Source of the DNA: DATDFB01 sp036522835
GTDB lineage: Bacteria > Acidobacteriota > Thermoanaerobaculia > Gp7-AA8
Assembly (NCBI GenBank): GCA_036522835.1
Contig: DATDFB010000228.1
Coordinates: 4,999-68,998, forward strand
Reading direction: 5' to 3'
DNA: 64,000 nucleotides
Shown here: positions 1 to 7,817 of the stretch, piece after piece
Layout: each line of letters opens with the position of its first letter
Numbering within the stretch: the first letter of the stretch is position 1
Translations under genes and position numbers: made by a program
The notes under the pieces: generated by a model
The model's input: only the letters and a program-made list of their open reading frames with translations
Database searches by the model: none
Told to the model about the DNA's origin: nothing

Positions 1-59
1 CCGTGTCGCGCCGGCCCATCGTCCGGCGCCGGATCTCAACAACAACAGGGAGAGCATCA

Positions 60-494
60 ATGGTCAACAAAGTCATCTTGATCGGGCGTCTCGGCAAGGA
101 CCCGGAGCTCCGCTCGACCGCCGGCGGGCAGACGGTGGCCCGCTTCAGCCTCGCCACGGACGAGAAGTTCACCGACCGCAACGGCGAGAAGCAGGAGCGC
201 ACCGAGTGGCACAACATCGTCGTCTGGGGAAAGCTCGCCGAGATCTGCGGGCAGTACCTCCGCAAAGGAAAGCTCGTCTACATCGACGGCTCGATCCGCA
301 GCGATAGCTGGGACGACAAGGAGACCGGCCAGAAGAAGTACAAGACCGAGATCGTCGCCCAGAACATGAAAATGCTCGACCGCAAGGGCGACAGCGAGGA
401 AGGCTCCTACTCCGGCAGCGGCAGCTACGCCGGCGCCCGCAAAGGCACCGCGCCCGCGCAGGAGATCGAGGACGACGACGAGGTGCCGTTTTAG
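60..494 (+). CDS. ssb: Single-stranded DNA-binding protein
   Basis: 144-residue SSB that coats single-stranded DNA in replication, repair and recombination. The N-terminal OB fold starts MVNKVILIGRLGKDPE and carries the typical EWHNIVVWGKLAE and YIDGSI segments through about residue 105. A short Gly/Ser-rich linker follows, then the acidic C-terminal tip DDDEVPF that recruits partner proteins. The ATG at 60 was chosen over the upstream open frame because it begins the family's conserved N-terminus and has a purine-rich GGGAGAG ahead of it. No rpsF or rpsR is visible nearby, although the window starts just upstream. Confidence 0.97.
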   Translation: MVNKVILIGRLGKDPELRSTAGGQTVARFSLATDEKFTDRNGEKQERTEWHNIVVWGKLAEICGQYLRKGKLVYIDGSIRSDSWDDKETGQKKYKTEIVAQNMKMLDRKGDSEEGSYSGSGSYAGARKGTAPAQEIEDDDEVPF

Positions 495-497
495 GTC

Positions 498-560
498 GCG
501 GGGCGCAGGGCGCGGGGCGCAGACTGAATCCTCACCTGCCCCCTGCCCCTTGCGCCCTGC
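498..560. repeat. Inverted repeat of GGGGCGCAG/CTGCGCCCC units (family H, copy 1)
   Basis: Between ssb and the next gene, GC-rich units such as GGGGCGCAGGGCG on the left are answered by CTGCCCCCTGCCCC on the right, giving an imperfect hairpin. A related element lies at 39799-39867. It could act as a transcription terminator for ssb. Confidence 0.6.
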
Positions 561-566
561 TATCTT
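561..566 (+). promoter_or_regulatory. -10-like box (TATCTT), leaderless start
   Basis: TATCTT ends 6 bases before the ATG at 573, and no Shine-Dalgarno sequence is present. This suggests transcription begins at or next to the start codon. Confidence 0.4.
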
Positions 567-572
567 CCACGC

Positions 573-1196
573 ATGTACCGCGGCGAGCGCTTCAACGCCA
601 TCACCCACGTCGTCGGCTCCGTTTTGGCGCTGGTGGGCGGCGCGGTGGCGATCACGCTCGCGGCGCAGCGCGGCGGGGCCTCGAAGATCGCCGCCGTGGC
701 CGTCTACGCGGCGATGCTTTTCCTCCTCTATCTGAGCTCGACGCTCTACCACTCGCTGCGCGGGCGGCCGAAGCAGCTCTTTCACGTCTTCGACCACTGC
801 GCGATCTACCTCCTCATCGCCGGCACCTACACGCCGCTGACGATCGTCACCTTGGGCGGGGCCTGGGGGTGGTGGCTCTTCGGCATCGTCTGGACCCTGG
901 CCATCCTCGGCGTGCTCAAGGACGTCCTGCTGCGCGACCGCTACCGCGCCGTCTCGATCGTGCTCTACGCCCTGATGGGATGGCTGATCATCGTCGCCTC
1001 GCAGCCGCTCTCGCGAGCCATGCCGAGGCCGGGCATCATGCTCCTCGTCGCCGGCGGCGTCGTCTACACGATCGGCATCGCCTTCTTCGCCCTGTCGAAC
1101 CGCGTGGCCCACATGCACGGCGTGTGGCACCTCTTCGTCATCGGCGGGAGCATCTTTCACTACGTCGCCGTAGTGCGCTACGTGGCGCTGCGTTAA
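573..1196 (+). CDS. Haemolysin III / PAQR family membrane protein
   Basis: 207-residue seven-helix integral membrane protein of the haemolysin III (TrhA/YqfA, PAQR-like) family. The three conserved metal-site signatures are present: STLYHS near residue 52, DHCAIYLLIAGTYTP near residue 74, and HGVWHLF near the C-terminus, with the histidines expected to bind zinc. Members affect membrane lipid homeostasis, and haemolysis itself is rarely shown. The start has no Shine-Dalgarno but a -10-like box ends 6 bases upstream. The stop shares TTAA with the convergent DinB-like gene. Confidence 0.88.
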   Translation: MYRGERFNAITHVVGSVLALVGGAVAITLAAQRGGASKIAAVAVYAAMLFLLYLSSTLYHSLRGRPKQLFHVFDHCAIYLLIAGTYTPLTIVTLGGAWGWWLFGIVWTLAILGVLKDVLLRDRYRAVSIVLYALMGWLIIVASQPLSRAMPRPGIMLLVAGGVVYTIGIAFFALSNRVAHMHGVWHLFVIGGSIFHYVAVVRYVALR

Positions 1197-1708
1197 ACGA
1201 CGCCGTAGCGCTCGCGCAGAACTCTGAGGTGATGGCGCTCGTGTCCGAGAATGATGTGCGCGATCGCGCGGACTGACACGGAGCTGTTGTTGGCCGTGCC
1301 GACGGTTTGCCACGCCTGGCCGGAGAATCCGCGAAACAGCGCCAGCGTCGCCGCACGCACGGCTGCGTACGCGGCTGCGATCGAGCGCATTGATCGCTCG
1401 TCGAAGTTCGAGTGGCTCATGTAGTCGTTTTCGTCGAAGCCCGGCAGCGAAGCTTTGTCGCCGCGGGCGATGGCCAAGGCGCGATAGGCGAAGACGAGCT
1501 CCCCGTCGGTAAAGTGCCCGACGACCTGCTTCACGCTCCACTTCTCCGGCGCGTAGCGGTACGCGCCCTTCTCGTCGTCGACGCGCGCCAGGAGCGCTGC
1601 CGTCTCCGCCGCCTGTTTTTCCATCGCTCCGAGGACGTCGTCTTCCGTGACGTTGCCGACGTAGCCGGCGTAGAACGGCGCGTATTCGCTCGGATCGGGC
1701 TTGGCCAT
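1193..1708 (-). CDS. DinB-family protein
   Basis: 171-residue four-helix DinB/YfiT-like protein. The three-histidine metal signature of the fold is visible as VGHFTDGE near residue 50 and HIILGHERHH near residue 150. Related proteins include thiol S-transferases and other metal-dependent enzymes; the substrate here cannot be told. The start is the ATG at 1708, which overlaps the nagZ stop as TGATG, so the gene is probably translationally coupled to nagZ. A second in-frame ATG lies three codons upstream inside nagZ. Confidence 0.85.
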   Translation of the reverse strand: MAKPDPSEYAPFYAGYVGNVTEDDVLGAMEKQAAETAALLARVDDEKGAYRYAPEKWSVKQVVGHFTDGELVFAYRALAIARGDKASLPGFDENDYMSHSNFDERSMRSIAAAYAAVRAATLALFRGFSGQAWQTVGTANNSSVSVRAIAHIILGHERHHLRVLRERYGVV

Positions 1709-2826
1709 CACGTCCACTCCTCTCTTCCGGTGTGTCCGGTCTTCTGCGGCACGACAGTCTCGTGCCGCGTGCGCGTGCGGTGCATCTCTTCGGTGAAGCG
1801 CGCCGCTTCGCCGCGCACATCGTCGAAGCTGGCCACGGGCGGCGGAGCGGCGGCGCGGATGCGCGCGATGTGCGCGCGATAGCGCTCGCCGTGGGCGATG
1901 GCCTGCTCGAAGCGCGCGCGGAACTCGGCGTTCGTGTCGGCGAGTTGGCGGAGGTGGCGCTTGAGATCGAGCACGCGCTCGACGTGGCTGCAGAAGTTGA
2001 TGACGTCGTTCCCCGCCACGACGGCGCGGTCGGCGATCATCTCGTAGGCGCCGAAGTCAGCGACGGCGTGCATCTCCATGTCGTCGCTCACCGCCAGGCC
2101 GTCGAAGCCGAGCGTGCCGCGCAAGAGCTCCGTCGTGATGCGGCGGCTCATCGTCGCCGGCGTGCCGGGATCGATCCGCGGATATGTGCCGTGGCCGATC
2201 ATCACCGCCCCTGCCTCGCTCGCCAACCGCTTGTACGGCACGAGGTCGCGCGCGAGCAGCTCCTCCTCGGACAACGCAATCGTCGTCGTGCTGTAGTGCG
2301 AATCGGCGGAGCCCAGGCCGATGCCGGGAAAGTGTTTGAGGCAGGAAGCCGTGCCGGCGGCGTGCAGCCCGCGCATGAACGCGCCGGCGAGCGTGGCCAC
2401 GCGCTCGGCGTCGTCGCTGAACGTGCGGCGCTCCAGTCCTTCCGAGGCGATCTCGCCGCGGACATCGACGACCGGCGCGAGGTCGACCTCGATGTCGAGC
2501 CAGCGCAAGGCCATGCCGATGACGCGTCCGCCCCGCGCGGCAAGCGTCTCCGCGTCGGCGCCTTCGTCGAACGCTTGCGCGCTCGGAAGGCCGGGGACGA
2601 GCTTGCGCAGGCGGTCGACGCGGCCGCCCTCCTGGTCGATCACGATCACCGGCGGGCGCTTGGCGATCGACTTGATCTCCGCGATCAGCGCGCGGAGCTG
2701 TTCGGGCGAGACGATGTTGCGGCCGAACAGCACGATCGCGTACGGCGTGACGTCGCCGATGATGCGGCGCTCCAGATCGGTGAGCGCGGGGCCGGTGAGG
2801 CCGATACCGAGCAGTTGCGTTCCCAT
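1708..2826 (-). CDS. nagZ: Beta-N-acetylhexosaminidase, glycoside hydrolase family 3
   Basis: 372-residue GH3 enzyme that removes N-acetylglucosamine from muropeptides during peptidoglycan recycling, normally in the cytoplasm. Visible motifs are IDQEGGRVDR near residue 64, KHFPGIG followed by DSH near residue 165 (the flexible Asp-His acid/base dyad), and SDDMEM near residue 240 with the nucleophile aspartate. A tail of about 30 residues rich in Arg and Thr follows the TIM barrel. Its ATG overlaps the mutS stop (TGATG), and its own stop overlaps the DinB-like start, so the three form one tightly coupled operon. Confidence 0.93.
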   Translation of the reverse strand: MGTQLLGIGLTGPALTDLERRIIGDVTPYAIVLFGRNIVSPEQLRALIAEIKSIAKRPPVIVIDQEGGRVDRLRKLVPGLPSAQAFDEGADAETLAARGGRVIGMALRWLDIEVDLAPVVDVRGEIASEGLERRTFSDDAERVATLAGAFMRGLHAAGTASCLKHFPGIGLGSADSHYSTTTIALSEEELLARDLVPYKRLASEAGAVMIGHGTYPRIDPGTPATMSRRITTELLRGTLGFDGLAVSDDMEMHAVADFGAYEMIADRAVVAGNDVINFCSHVERVLDLKRHLRQLADTNAEFRARFEQAIAHGERYRAHIARIRAAAPPPVASFDDVRGEAARFTEEMHRTRTRHETVVPQKTGHTGREEWT

Positions 2827-5390
2827 CAGTCTTCGAGCGTCTCCTTCAACTTCGCCAGCTCGTTGAGAGCCTGGAGCGGGGTCAACGCATCCAACTGCAA
2901 TGCGCGCACCCTGTCGAGCACGTCCTGCTCCCGCGAGCCGAACAGGGACAGCTGGCGCGTGGCCGGCCGCGGCGTGGTGCGCGTCTCTTCGACGAGGTCG
3001 CGCTCGTGCCGCTCCAGCGTGGAGAGGATCTCACGGGCGCGCTCGATGATCGAGTGCGGGATGCCGGCCAGCTTCGCCACCTGGATGCCGTAGCTCTTGT
3101 CCGCCGCCCCCTCGACGACCTTGCGCAAGAAAATGATCTGGTCGTTCCACTCCTTGACGGCCACGTTGAAGTTGGCCACGCGCGGCTTCGTCTTCGCCAG
3201 GTCGGTGACCTCGTGATAGTGCGTGGCAAACAGCGTAATGCCGCCGCGGCCGGGCGTATCGTGGAGGTGCTCGACGATGGCCCACGCCAAGGAGAGCCCG
3301 TCGAACGTGGCCGTGCCGCGGCCGACCTCGTCGAGGATGATGAGCGACCTCTCCGTGGCGTTGTTCAAGATGTTCGCGGTCTCGTGCATCTCCACCATGA
3401 ACGTCGACTCGCCGCGCGCGAGCTGGTCGGAGGCGCCGACGCGGGTGAAGATGCGGTCGAAGATGCCGAGGCGGGCTTTCGACGCCGGGACGAACGAGCC
3501 GGCCTGATTCAGAAGGACGATGAGCGCGACCTGCCGGAGATACGTCGACTTTCCGCCCATGTTCGGCCCGGTGATGATCTGGATGCCGTTGCGGTCGCGG
3601 GCGACGTCGGTGTGGTTGGGGATGAAGCGCTCGGCGGTGAGCTGCTCGATGACGGGGTGGCGGCCGTCGTCGATGCAGATCTCGACCTCGTCGGAGAGCG
3701 CCGCGCGCACGTAGCGGTGGCGGACGGCGATGGTGGCGAGCGAGGCCAGCGCGTCGACGTCGCCGGCGACGCGGCCGGTGGCGAGGATGGCCGCCGACTG
3801 CTTGGCCACCGCTTCGAGGAGCGCGTCGTACAGCCGCAGCTCGATGGCCTTCGCTTTCTCCTCGGCGCCGACGATTTTCTCTTCGAGCTCTTTGAGGTCG
3901 GGGGTGATGAAGCGCTCGGCGTTGGCGAGCGTCTGCTTGCGGATGTAGTCGGCCGGGACTTTGGCGAAGTTCGCCTTCGAGACTTCGATGTAGTAGCCGA
4001 AGACGGAGTTGAAGCGGATCTTGAGCGAGCTGATGCCGGTGCGCTCGCGCTCGCGCGCCTCGATCTGCATGAGGATCGACTTCGAGCCGTGGGCGATGGC
4101 GCGGAGCTCGTCGAGCTCGGCGTCGACGCCGGCCTTGATCGCGCCGCCGTCGCGGAGGGAGGGCGGGGGGGTGTCGTTGAGGGTGGCGACGATCTGGAGT
4201 GCGGCGGCCATGCCGCCGCTGTCGAGTTGAGCGGCGGCCTGGCCGCCGCACTCCACAAGCAGCGGCCCTTTGAGCGGCCGCATGACCTCGATCAGCTCCT
4301 GCACCGTGACCAGCGAATCCGCCAGCGTCAAACATTCCCTCGGCGTAGCGCTCCGCAGCGTGATCCGCGACGCCACCCGCTCCAGGTCCGCGATCCGCGC
4401 CAGCCGCTGCACCATCTGCTCGAGCACCGCGCGCGTCCGCGTCAGCTCATCGACCGCATCGTGCCTAGCGAAGATCGCCTCGCGCGACTTGAGCGGCCGC
4501 GTGATCCAGCGCCGCAGCGTGCGCGCCCCCATCGCCGAGCGCGTGGCGTTGACGACGCTCCAGAGCGAGGCGCGCGAGTCGAGGACCTCCAGATTCTGGA
4601 GCGTGGCGGCGTCGAGCTGCAGGTAGTCGGCGTCGTTGTCGACGCGCAGCGTCTGCACGTGGTCGAGCGGCTTGCGGTGACTCGCCGCGGCGTAGCGCAG
4701 CGCCCCGCCCGCCGCGCCGATGCGGGGGTCGTCCCCCTCCAAGCCAAACCCGCGCAGCGATTGCGTACCGAAGTGTTTTGCGAGGTAGTCGTGCGCGGCG
4801 CGCGTTTCGAAGAGCGACGGCTCGCTCTCCGTCGACGGAATGGGCACTTGAATGCCGCTTTCCCGAGGGAAGATGGCCTCGCGCGGGGTGAAACGGGCCA
4901 CGTCGTCAGCGAGACGGGCGTCGCCGGCCGAGGCGTACGCGGTGACGAAAAAGTCGCCCGTGGAGACGTCGAGATACGCGGCGCCGAGGCGCTCGCCGTT
5001 CGGCACAAGCGAGAGGAGGTAACACGTCTCGCGCTCGACGATCGCCGACTCCGTCGACGTCCCGGGCGTGTAGACGCGCACGATCTCGCGCTTGACGAGC
5101 CCCTTGGCCGCCGCCGGATCCTCGACCTGCTCGCAGAGCGCCACGCGGAAGCCCTGCTTGATCAGCTTGGCGATGTAAGCGTCGGCGGCGTGGTACGGCA
5201 CGCCGCACATCGGGGCCTCGTTCTCTCCCCCCTTGTGCCGCGCGGTGAGGACGAGGTCGAGCAGCGGCGCGGCGCGCTCGGCGTCCTCGAAGAACATCTC
5301 GTAGAAGTCGCCGAGGCGGTAGAAGAGGATCGCGTCCGGGACCTGCCGCTTGATCTCGAAGTACTGCTCGAGCATGGGGGTGAGTTTCAT
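2826..5390 (-). CDS. mutS: DNA mismatch repair protein MutS
   Basis: 854-residue MutS. It recognises mismatches through the Phe-x-Glu wedge (GDFYEMFF near residue 27) and uses its ATPase to license repair. The Walker A is GPNMGGKSTYLRQ near residue 612 and the Walker B is LIILDEVGRGT near residue 690. The C-terminus carries a short beta-clamp-type segment (QLSLFG) and a tetramerisation-like helix. An in-frame palindromic repeat occupies about residues 377-398 (VECGGQAAAQ..., ...GGMAAALQ) in a lever-domain segment where other MutS proteins have a variable loop. It heads the mutS-nagZ-dinB operon. Confidence 0.97.
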   Translation of the reverse strand: MKLTPMLEQYFEIKRQVPDAILFYRLGDFYEMFFEDAERAAPLLDLVLTARHKGGENEAPMCGVPYHAADAYIAKLIKQGFRVALCEQVEDPAAAKGLVKREIVRVYTPGTSTESAIVERETCYLLSLVPNGERLGAAYLDVSTGDFFVTAYASAGDARLADDVARFTPREAIFPRESGIQVPIPSTESEPSLFETRAAHDYLAKHFGTQSLRGFGLEGDDPRIGAAGGALRYAAASHRKPLDHVQTLRVDNDADYLQLDAATLQNLEVLDSRASLWSVVNATRSAMGARTLRRWITRPLKSREAIFARHDAVDELTRTRAVLEQMVQRLARIADLERVASRITLRSATPRECLTLADSLVTVQELIEVMRPLKGPLLVECGGQAAAQLDSGGMAAALQIVATLNDTPPPSLRDGGAIKAGVDAELDELRAIAHGSKSILMQIEARERERTGISSLKIRFNSVFGYYIEVSKANFAKVPADYIRKQTLANAERFITPDLKELEEKIVGAEEKAKAIELRLYDALLEAVAKQSAAILATGRVAGDVDALASLATIAVRHRYVRAALSDEVEICIDDGRHPVIEQLTAERFIPNHTDVARDRNGIQIITGPNMGGKSTYLRQVALIVLLNQAGSFVPASKARLGIFDRIFTRVGASDQLARGESTFMVEMHETANILNNATERSLIILDEVGRGTATFDGLSLAWAIVEHLHDTPGRGGITLFATHYHEVTDLAKTKPRVANFNVAVKEWNDQIIFLRKVVEGAADKSYGIQVAKLAGIPHSIIERAREILSTLERHERDLVEETRTTPRPATRQLSLFGSREQDVLDRVRALQLDALTPLQALNELAKLKETLED
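4195..4256. repeat. In-frame palindromic element inside mutS (family A, copy 1)
   Basis: Two 26-base arms, TGGAGTGCGGCGGCCATGCC... and its complement, with one mismatch and a 9-base loop. Each arm is itself nearly palindromic (GCGGCGGCCATGCCGCCGC). The element keeps the mutS frame open and encodes an Ala/Gly-rich loop. Related copies lie at 7782, 10312, 34741, 36545, 56601 and probably 57061. Confidence 0.85.
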
Positions 5391-5413
5391 CGACAGGCTC
5401 TAGCTCTTGGGGG

Positions 5414-5515
5414 TGTCATTCCGAGCCGCGGAGACGGCGAGGAACCCCCTGCGTTCTGCGAGAGAGTCGCACGTCGGCAGGGGATCCTTCGCCGTCGTTG
5501 CGGCTCAGGAAGACA
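5414..5515. repeat. Inverted repeat with GTCATTCCGAGCCGCGGAGA arm (family J, copy 1)
   Basis: The left arm 5414-5451 is answered imperfectly by the right arm 5477-5515. It fills the space between the mutS start and the 3' end of the next minus-strand gene. A second copy with a closely matching left arm is at 47700-47797. Confidence 0.75.
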
Positions 5516-5860
5516 CTAGTTTACCGGCTTCCGAATCATCAACAGTTTCCCGTCGCGTGCATCCAGCTCGACAACGACCGCTTGCTGCAACGCCGTGTGC
5601 GGCACGGCGTCGCAGAGGACGATCCAACTGCGGTGGTCGTCGGAGAGCGCCACGTGCACGGCCTCGTACCCGCGGTATTGCGGGTGTGTGCGCAATACTC
5701 GCACGGCAATCGCCCCGGCATCGTTACTCAGCACCCGTCCCCTCGGACGCGACGGGTCGCCGGCACCGCGAAGTGCAAGAAAAAGCACAACGCAGACAGC
5801 AATCCACGCCGGGTAGAGAAGCCAGTAGCGCCGCGACACTTCGGTATCATAGCCGCCCAT
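5516..5860 (-). CDS. Small single-pass membrane protein, unknown function
   Basis: 114-residue protein with one N-terminal hydrophobic segment (LLYPAWIAVCVVLFLAL, about residues 14-30) and a mostly extracytoplasmic remainder of about 80 residues that I do not recognise. The ATG at 5860 directly abuts the ATG of the divergent acyl carrier protein gene, leaving no space for separate 5' regions. A GTG eight codons in (VSRRYWLL) is a plausible alternative start. Its stop lies at the edge of the family J repeat. Confidence 0.6.
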   Translation of the reverse strand: MGGYDTEVSRRYWLLYPAWIAVCVVLFLALRGAGDPSRPRGRVLSNDAGAIAVRVLRTHPQYRGYEAVHVALSDDHRSWIVLCDAVPHTALQQAVVVELDARDGKLLMIRKPVN

Positions 5861-6103
5861 ATGTCACGCGAGGAGATCGAGCGGAAGCTCATCGAGATCG
5901 TTCGCAAGGAGAAGAGCGACATCCCCGAGGAGACGTTGAGCGCGGCCACTCCGCTCGCCGAAGCCGGTATCGACTCGCTCGACGCGCTCACGATTCTCTT
6001 TGCCATCGAGGAGGAGTTTCACGTTTCGATTCCGGACGACAAAGCGCGCGCTATGAAAACATTCGGCGATATGGTTGACATCGTCGATGAACTTGTGGGG
6101 TGA
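5861..6103 (+). CDS. acpP: Acyl carrier protein
   Basis: 80-residue acyl carrier protein that carries acyl chains on a phosphopantetheine arm. The attachment serine lies in GIDSLDALT near residue 36, in the usual four-helix bundle. It stands before a FabF-type condensing enzyme, so the pair probably serves one fatty-acid-like pathway. A -10-like TATCAT lies 10 bases before the ATG, inside the divergent gene. The stop codon's last base begins the downstream inverted repeat. It may be a specialised carrier rather than the housekeeping one, since no other fab genes are adjacent. Confidence 0.92.
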   Translation: MSREEIERKLIEIVRKEKSDIPEETLSAATPLAEAGIDSLDALTILFAIEEEFHVSIPDDKARAMKTFGDMVDIVDELVG

Positions 6104-6177
6104 ATGCAGAATGCAGAATGCAGAATGCAGAATTAGACGCGCCAGCATTCTGCATTCTGCATTCGGCATTCTGCATT
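6103..6177. repeat. Inverted repeat of AATGCAG units (family D, copy 1)
   Basis: Four tandem AATGCAG-type units (6103-6134) face a complementary run of CTGCATT units (6146-6177) across a short loop, forming a long hairpin between acpP and fabF. Near-identical copies are at 12714-12788 and 46260-46335. Confidence 0.9.
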
Positions 6178-6181
6178 CGTG

Positions 6182-7402
6182 ATGCCGCGCGTCGCCATCA
6201 CCGGCATCGGCATCATCTCTCCCTTCGGCCGCGGCAAGCGCGCCGCGGTCGAGGCGCTGCGCGCGGGCCGCAGCGGCGTGCGTCTCATCGAGTCGATCGA
6301 CACCGCCGCGCTCAACTGCAAGATCGCCGGCGAAGTGCCGCGCGAGGCGCACGAGGGGCTCGTCAAAGGGAACGACCGCTTCACCCGCTTCGCGCTCATC
6401 GCCGCCGAGGAGGCGGCGGAGCAGGCCGGATTCGCGGGCGCCGGATTCGATCCGGAGCGCGTGGCCTCGATCATCGGCACCGGCATGGGCGGCTGCGAAG
6501 TCCTCGATTCCGGCTACAAGCGCATCTACGCCGAGGGGCAGCAGCGCGTGCCGCCGACCATGATCGCGTGGGGGATGTACAACGCCGCGGCGAGCGTCGT
6601 GGCCACCCGCTTCGGCGCGAAAGGGCTCGCCTACGCCGTCGTTTCCGCGTGCGCCTCGGGCGCGCACGCGATCGGGCAGGCCTTTCGCGCCATCCGCTCC
6701 GGCGAGGCCGACGCCGCGCTCGCCGGCGGCGCCGACGCGCCGCTGTCGTTCGGCTCGATCCGCGCCTGGGAGTCGATGCGCGTGCTGGCCGTCGACAACG
6801 AGCATCCCCAGGAGGCGTGCCGGCCGTTCAGCGCGGACCGCAAGGGATTGGTGATGGCGGAAGGCGCGGCGGTCTTCGTGCTCGAATCGTTCGACAGCGC
6901 CCAGCGCCGCAATCAGCCGATCCTCGGCGAGGTCGCCGGCTTCGGCATGACCAGCGACGCGGGACACATCACCGATCCGTCGCCCGACGGCGAAGCGCGC
7001 GCGATTGCCGTGGCCCTGCGCGACGGCGGATTCGCACCGGCCGACGTCGGCTACATCAACGCGCACGGCACGGCCACGCGCGCGAACGACGTGACGGAGA
7101 CGAAGGCGATCAAGACGGCCTTGGGCGGCCGCGCCTACCAGGTGCCGGTGAGCTCGACGAAGTCGATGCACGGCCACGCCATGGGGGCGAGCGGCGCGAT
7201 CGAGATGGCCTGTTCGCTCCTGGCGCTGAACGACGGATTTTTACCTCCGACGATCAATCTCGACACGCCCGACCCGGAGTGCGATCTCGACTACGTGGCG
7301 AACGTTGCGCGAGACGCAACGGTGCCGCTCTTTCTGTCGAATTCCTTCGGCTTCGGCGGCATGAACGGGGTCGTAGCGGTCCGGACAGTGCATGGCCTCT
7401 GA
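6182..7402 (+). CDS. fabF: Beta-ketoacyl-ACP synthase II
   Basis: 406-residue condensing enzyme that elongates acyl-ACP with malonyl-ACP. The Cys-His-His triad is complete: the nucleophile cysteine in VVSACASGAHAIG near residue 160, a histidine in NAHGTATRAND near residue 300, and a histidine in STKSMHGHAMG near residue 332. The C-terminal glycine-rich SNSFGFGGMN is typical. The ATG at 6182 was preferred, and a GTG one codon earlier is possible. It follows acpP across the family D hairpin. Confidence 0.93.
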   Translation: MPRVAITGIGIISPFGRGKRAAVEALRAGRSGVRLIESIDTAALNCKIAGEVPREAHEGLVKGNDRFTRFALIAAEEAAEQAGFAGAGFDPERVASIIGTGMGGCEVLDSGYKRIYAEGQQRVPPTMIAWGMYNAAASVVATRFGAKGLAYAVVSACASGAHAIGQAFRAIRSGEADAALAGGADAPLSFGSIRAWESMRVLAVDNEHPQEACRPFSADRKGLVMAEGAAVFVLESFDSAQRRNQPILGEVAGFGMTSDAGHITDPSPDGEARAIAVALRDGGFAPADVGYINAHGTATRANDVTETKAIKTALGGRAYQVPVSSTKSMHGHAMGASGAIEMACSLLALNDGFLPPTINLDTPDPECDLDYVANVARDATVPLFLSNSFGFGGMNGVVAVRTVHGL

Positions 7403-7411
7403 TTTGCTAGC

Positions 7412-7780
7412 ATGCCCGGCGTGATCGTCGAAAAGAAACACGTCGACAACTTCACCATCCTGTACGTCGAAGGCCTGATCAAGCTCGGCGAGTCCGCGGA
7501 GTTCTTCTCTTCGGCGCTCGAGAACGTGCTCAAGAACGAGAGTACGAACGTGATCATCGACTTCACCAAGATCGACTACATCGACTCCACCGGCATCGGC
7601 GAGTTGGTCGGCTATCTCGGCAAGTTCACCACGCAAAACCGAAAGCTGATCCTCGTCAACCCCTCCGAGCGGATCATGAAGCTGCTCAAGCTCGCCAAGC
7701 TCGACGCGGTGTTCAAGATTTACGGGACGGAGGAAGAGGCCATCTCCGCGGAGAGCGGCAGCGCGGCGGCGCGCGCTTAG
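7412..7780 (+). CDS. STAS-domain anti-sigma factor antagonist
   Basis: 122-residue STAS protein of the SpoIIAA/RsbV type. These proteins bind anti-sigma kinases in partner-switching pathways and are inactivated by phosphorylation of a serine, here probably in YIDSTGIGELVG near residue 58. The SpoIIAA-like core covers residues 4-110, with a short Ala/Ser tail. No cognate kinase or phosphatase is in the window. It begins 10 bases after fabF. Confidence 0.9.
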   Translation: MPGVIVEKKHVDNFTILYVEGLIKLGESAEFFSSALENVLKNESTNVIIDFTKIDYIDSTGIGELVGYLGKFTTQNRKLILVNPSERIMKLLKLAKLDAVFKIYGTEEEAISAESGSAAARA

Positions 7781-7781
7781 A

Positions 7782-7817
7782 ATGTGGCAGCGGCGGTATG
7801 GCCGCCGCACTCCACAT
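7782..7817. repeat. Palindromic element (family A, copy 2)
   Basis: A single-arm copy running from ATGTGG to CCACAT around GCGGCGGTATGGCCGCCGC. It fills the gap between the STAS gene and the asparaginase gene and ends on the asparaginase start codon. Confidence 0.8.

Noticed and set aside
3006..5519. Long plus-strand open frames across mutS
   Set aside because: They are antisense shadows typical of GC-rich genes, with low-complexity composition and no recognisable domain.
6103..6177. CRISPR array (short tandem units)
   Set aside because: Units are directly tandem without spacers and are answered by their complement. This is a hairpin element, not a repeat-spacer array. The same holds for 44424-44503 and 55587-55654.
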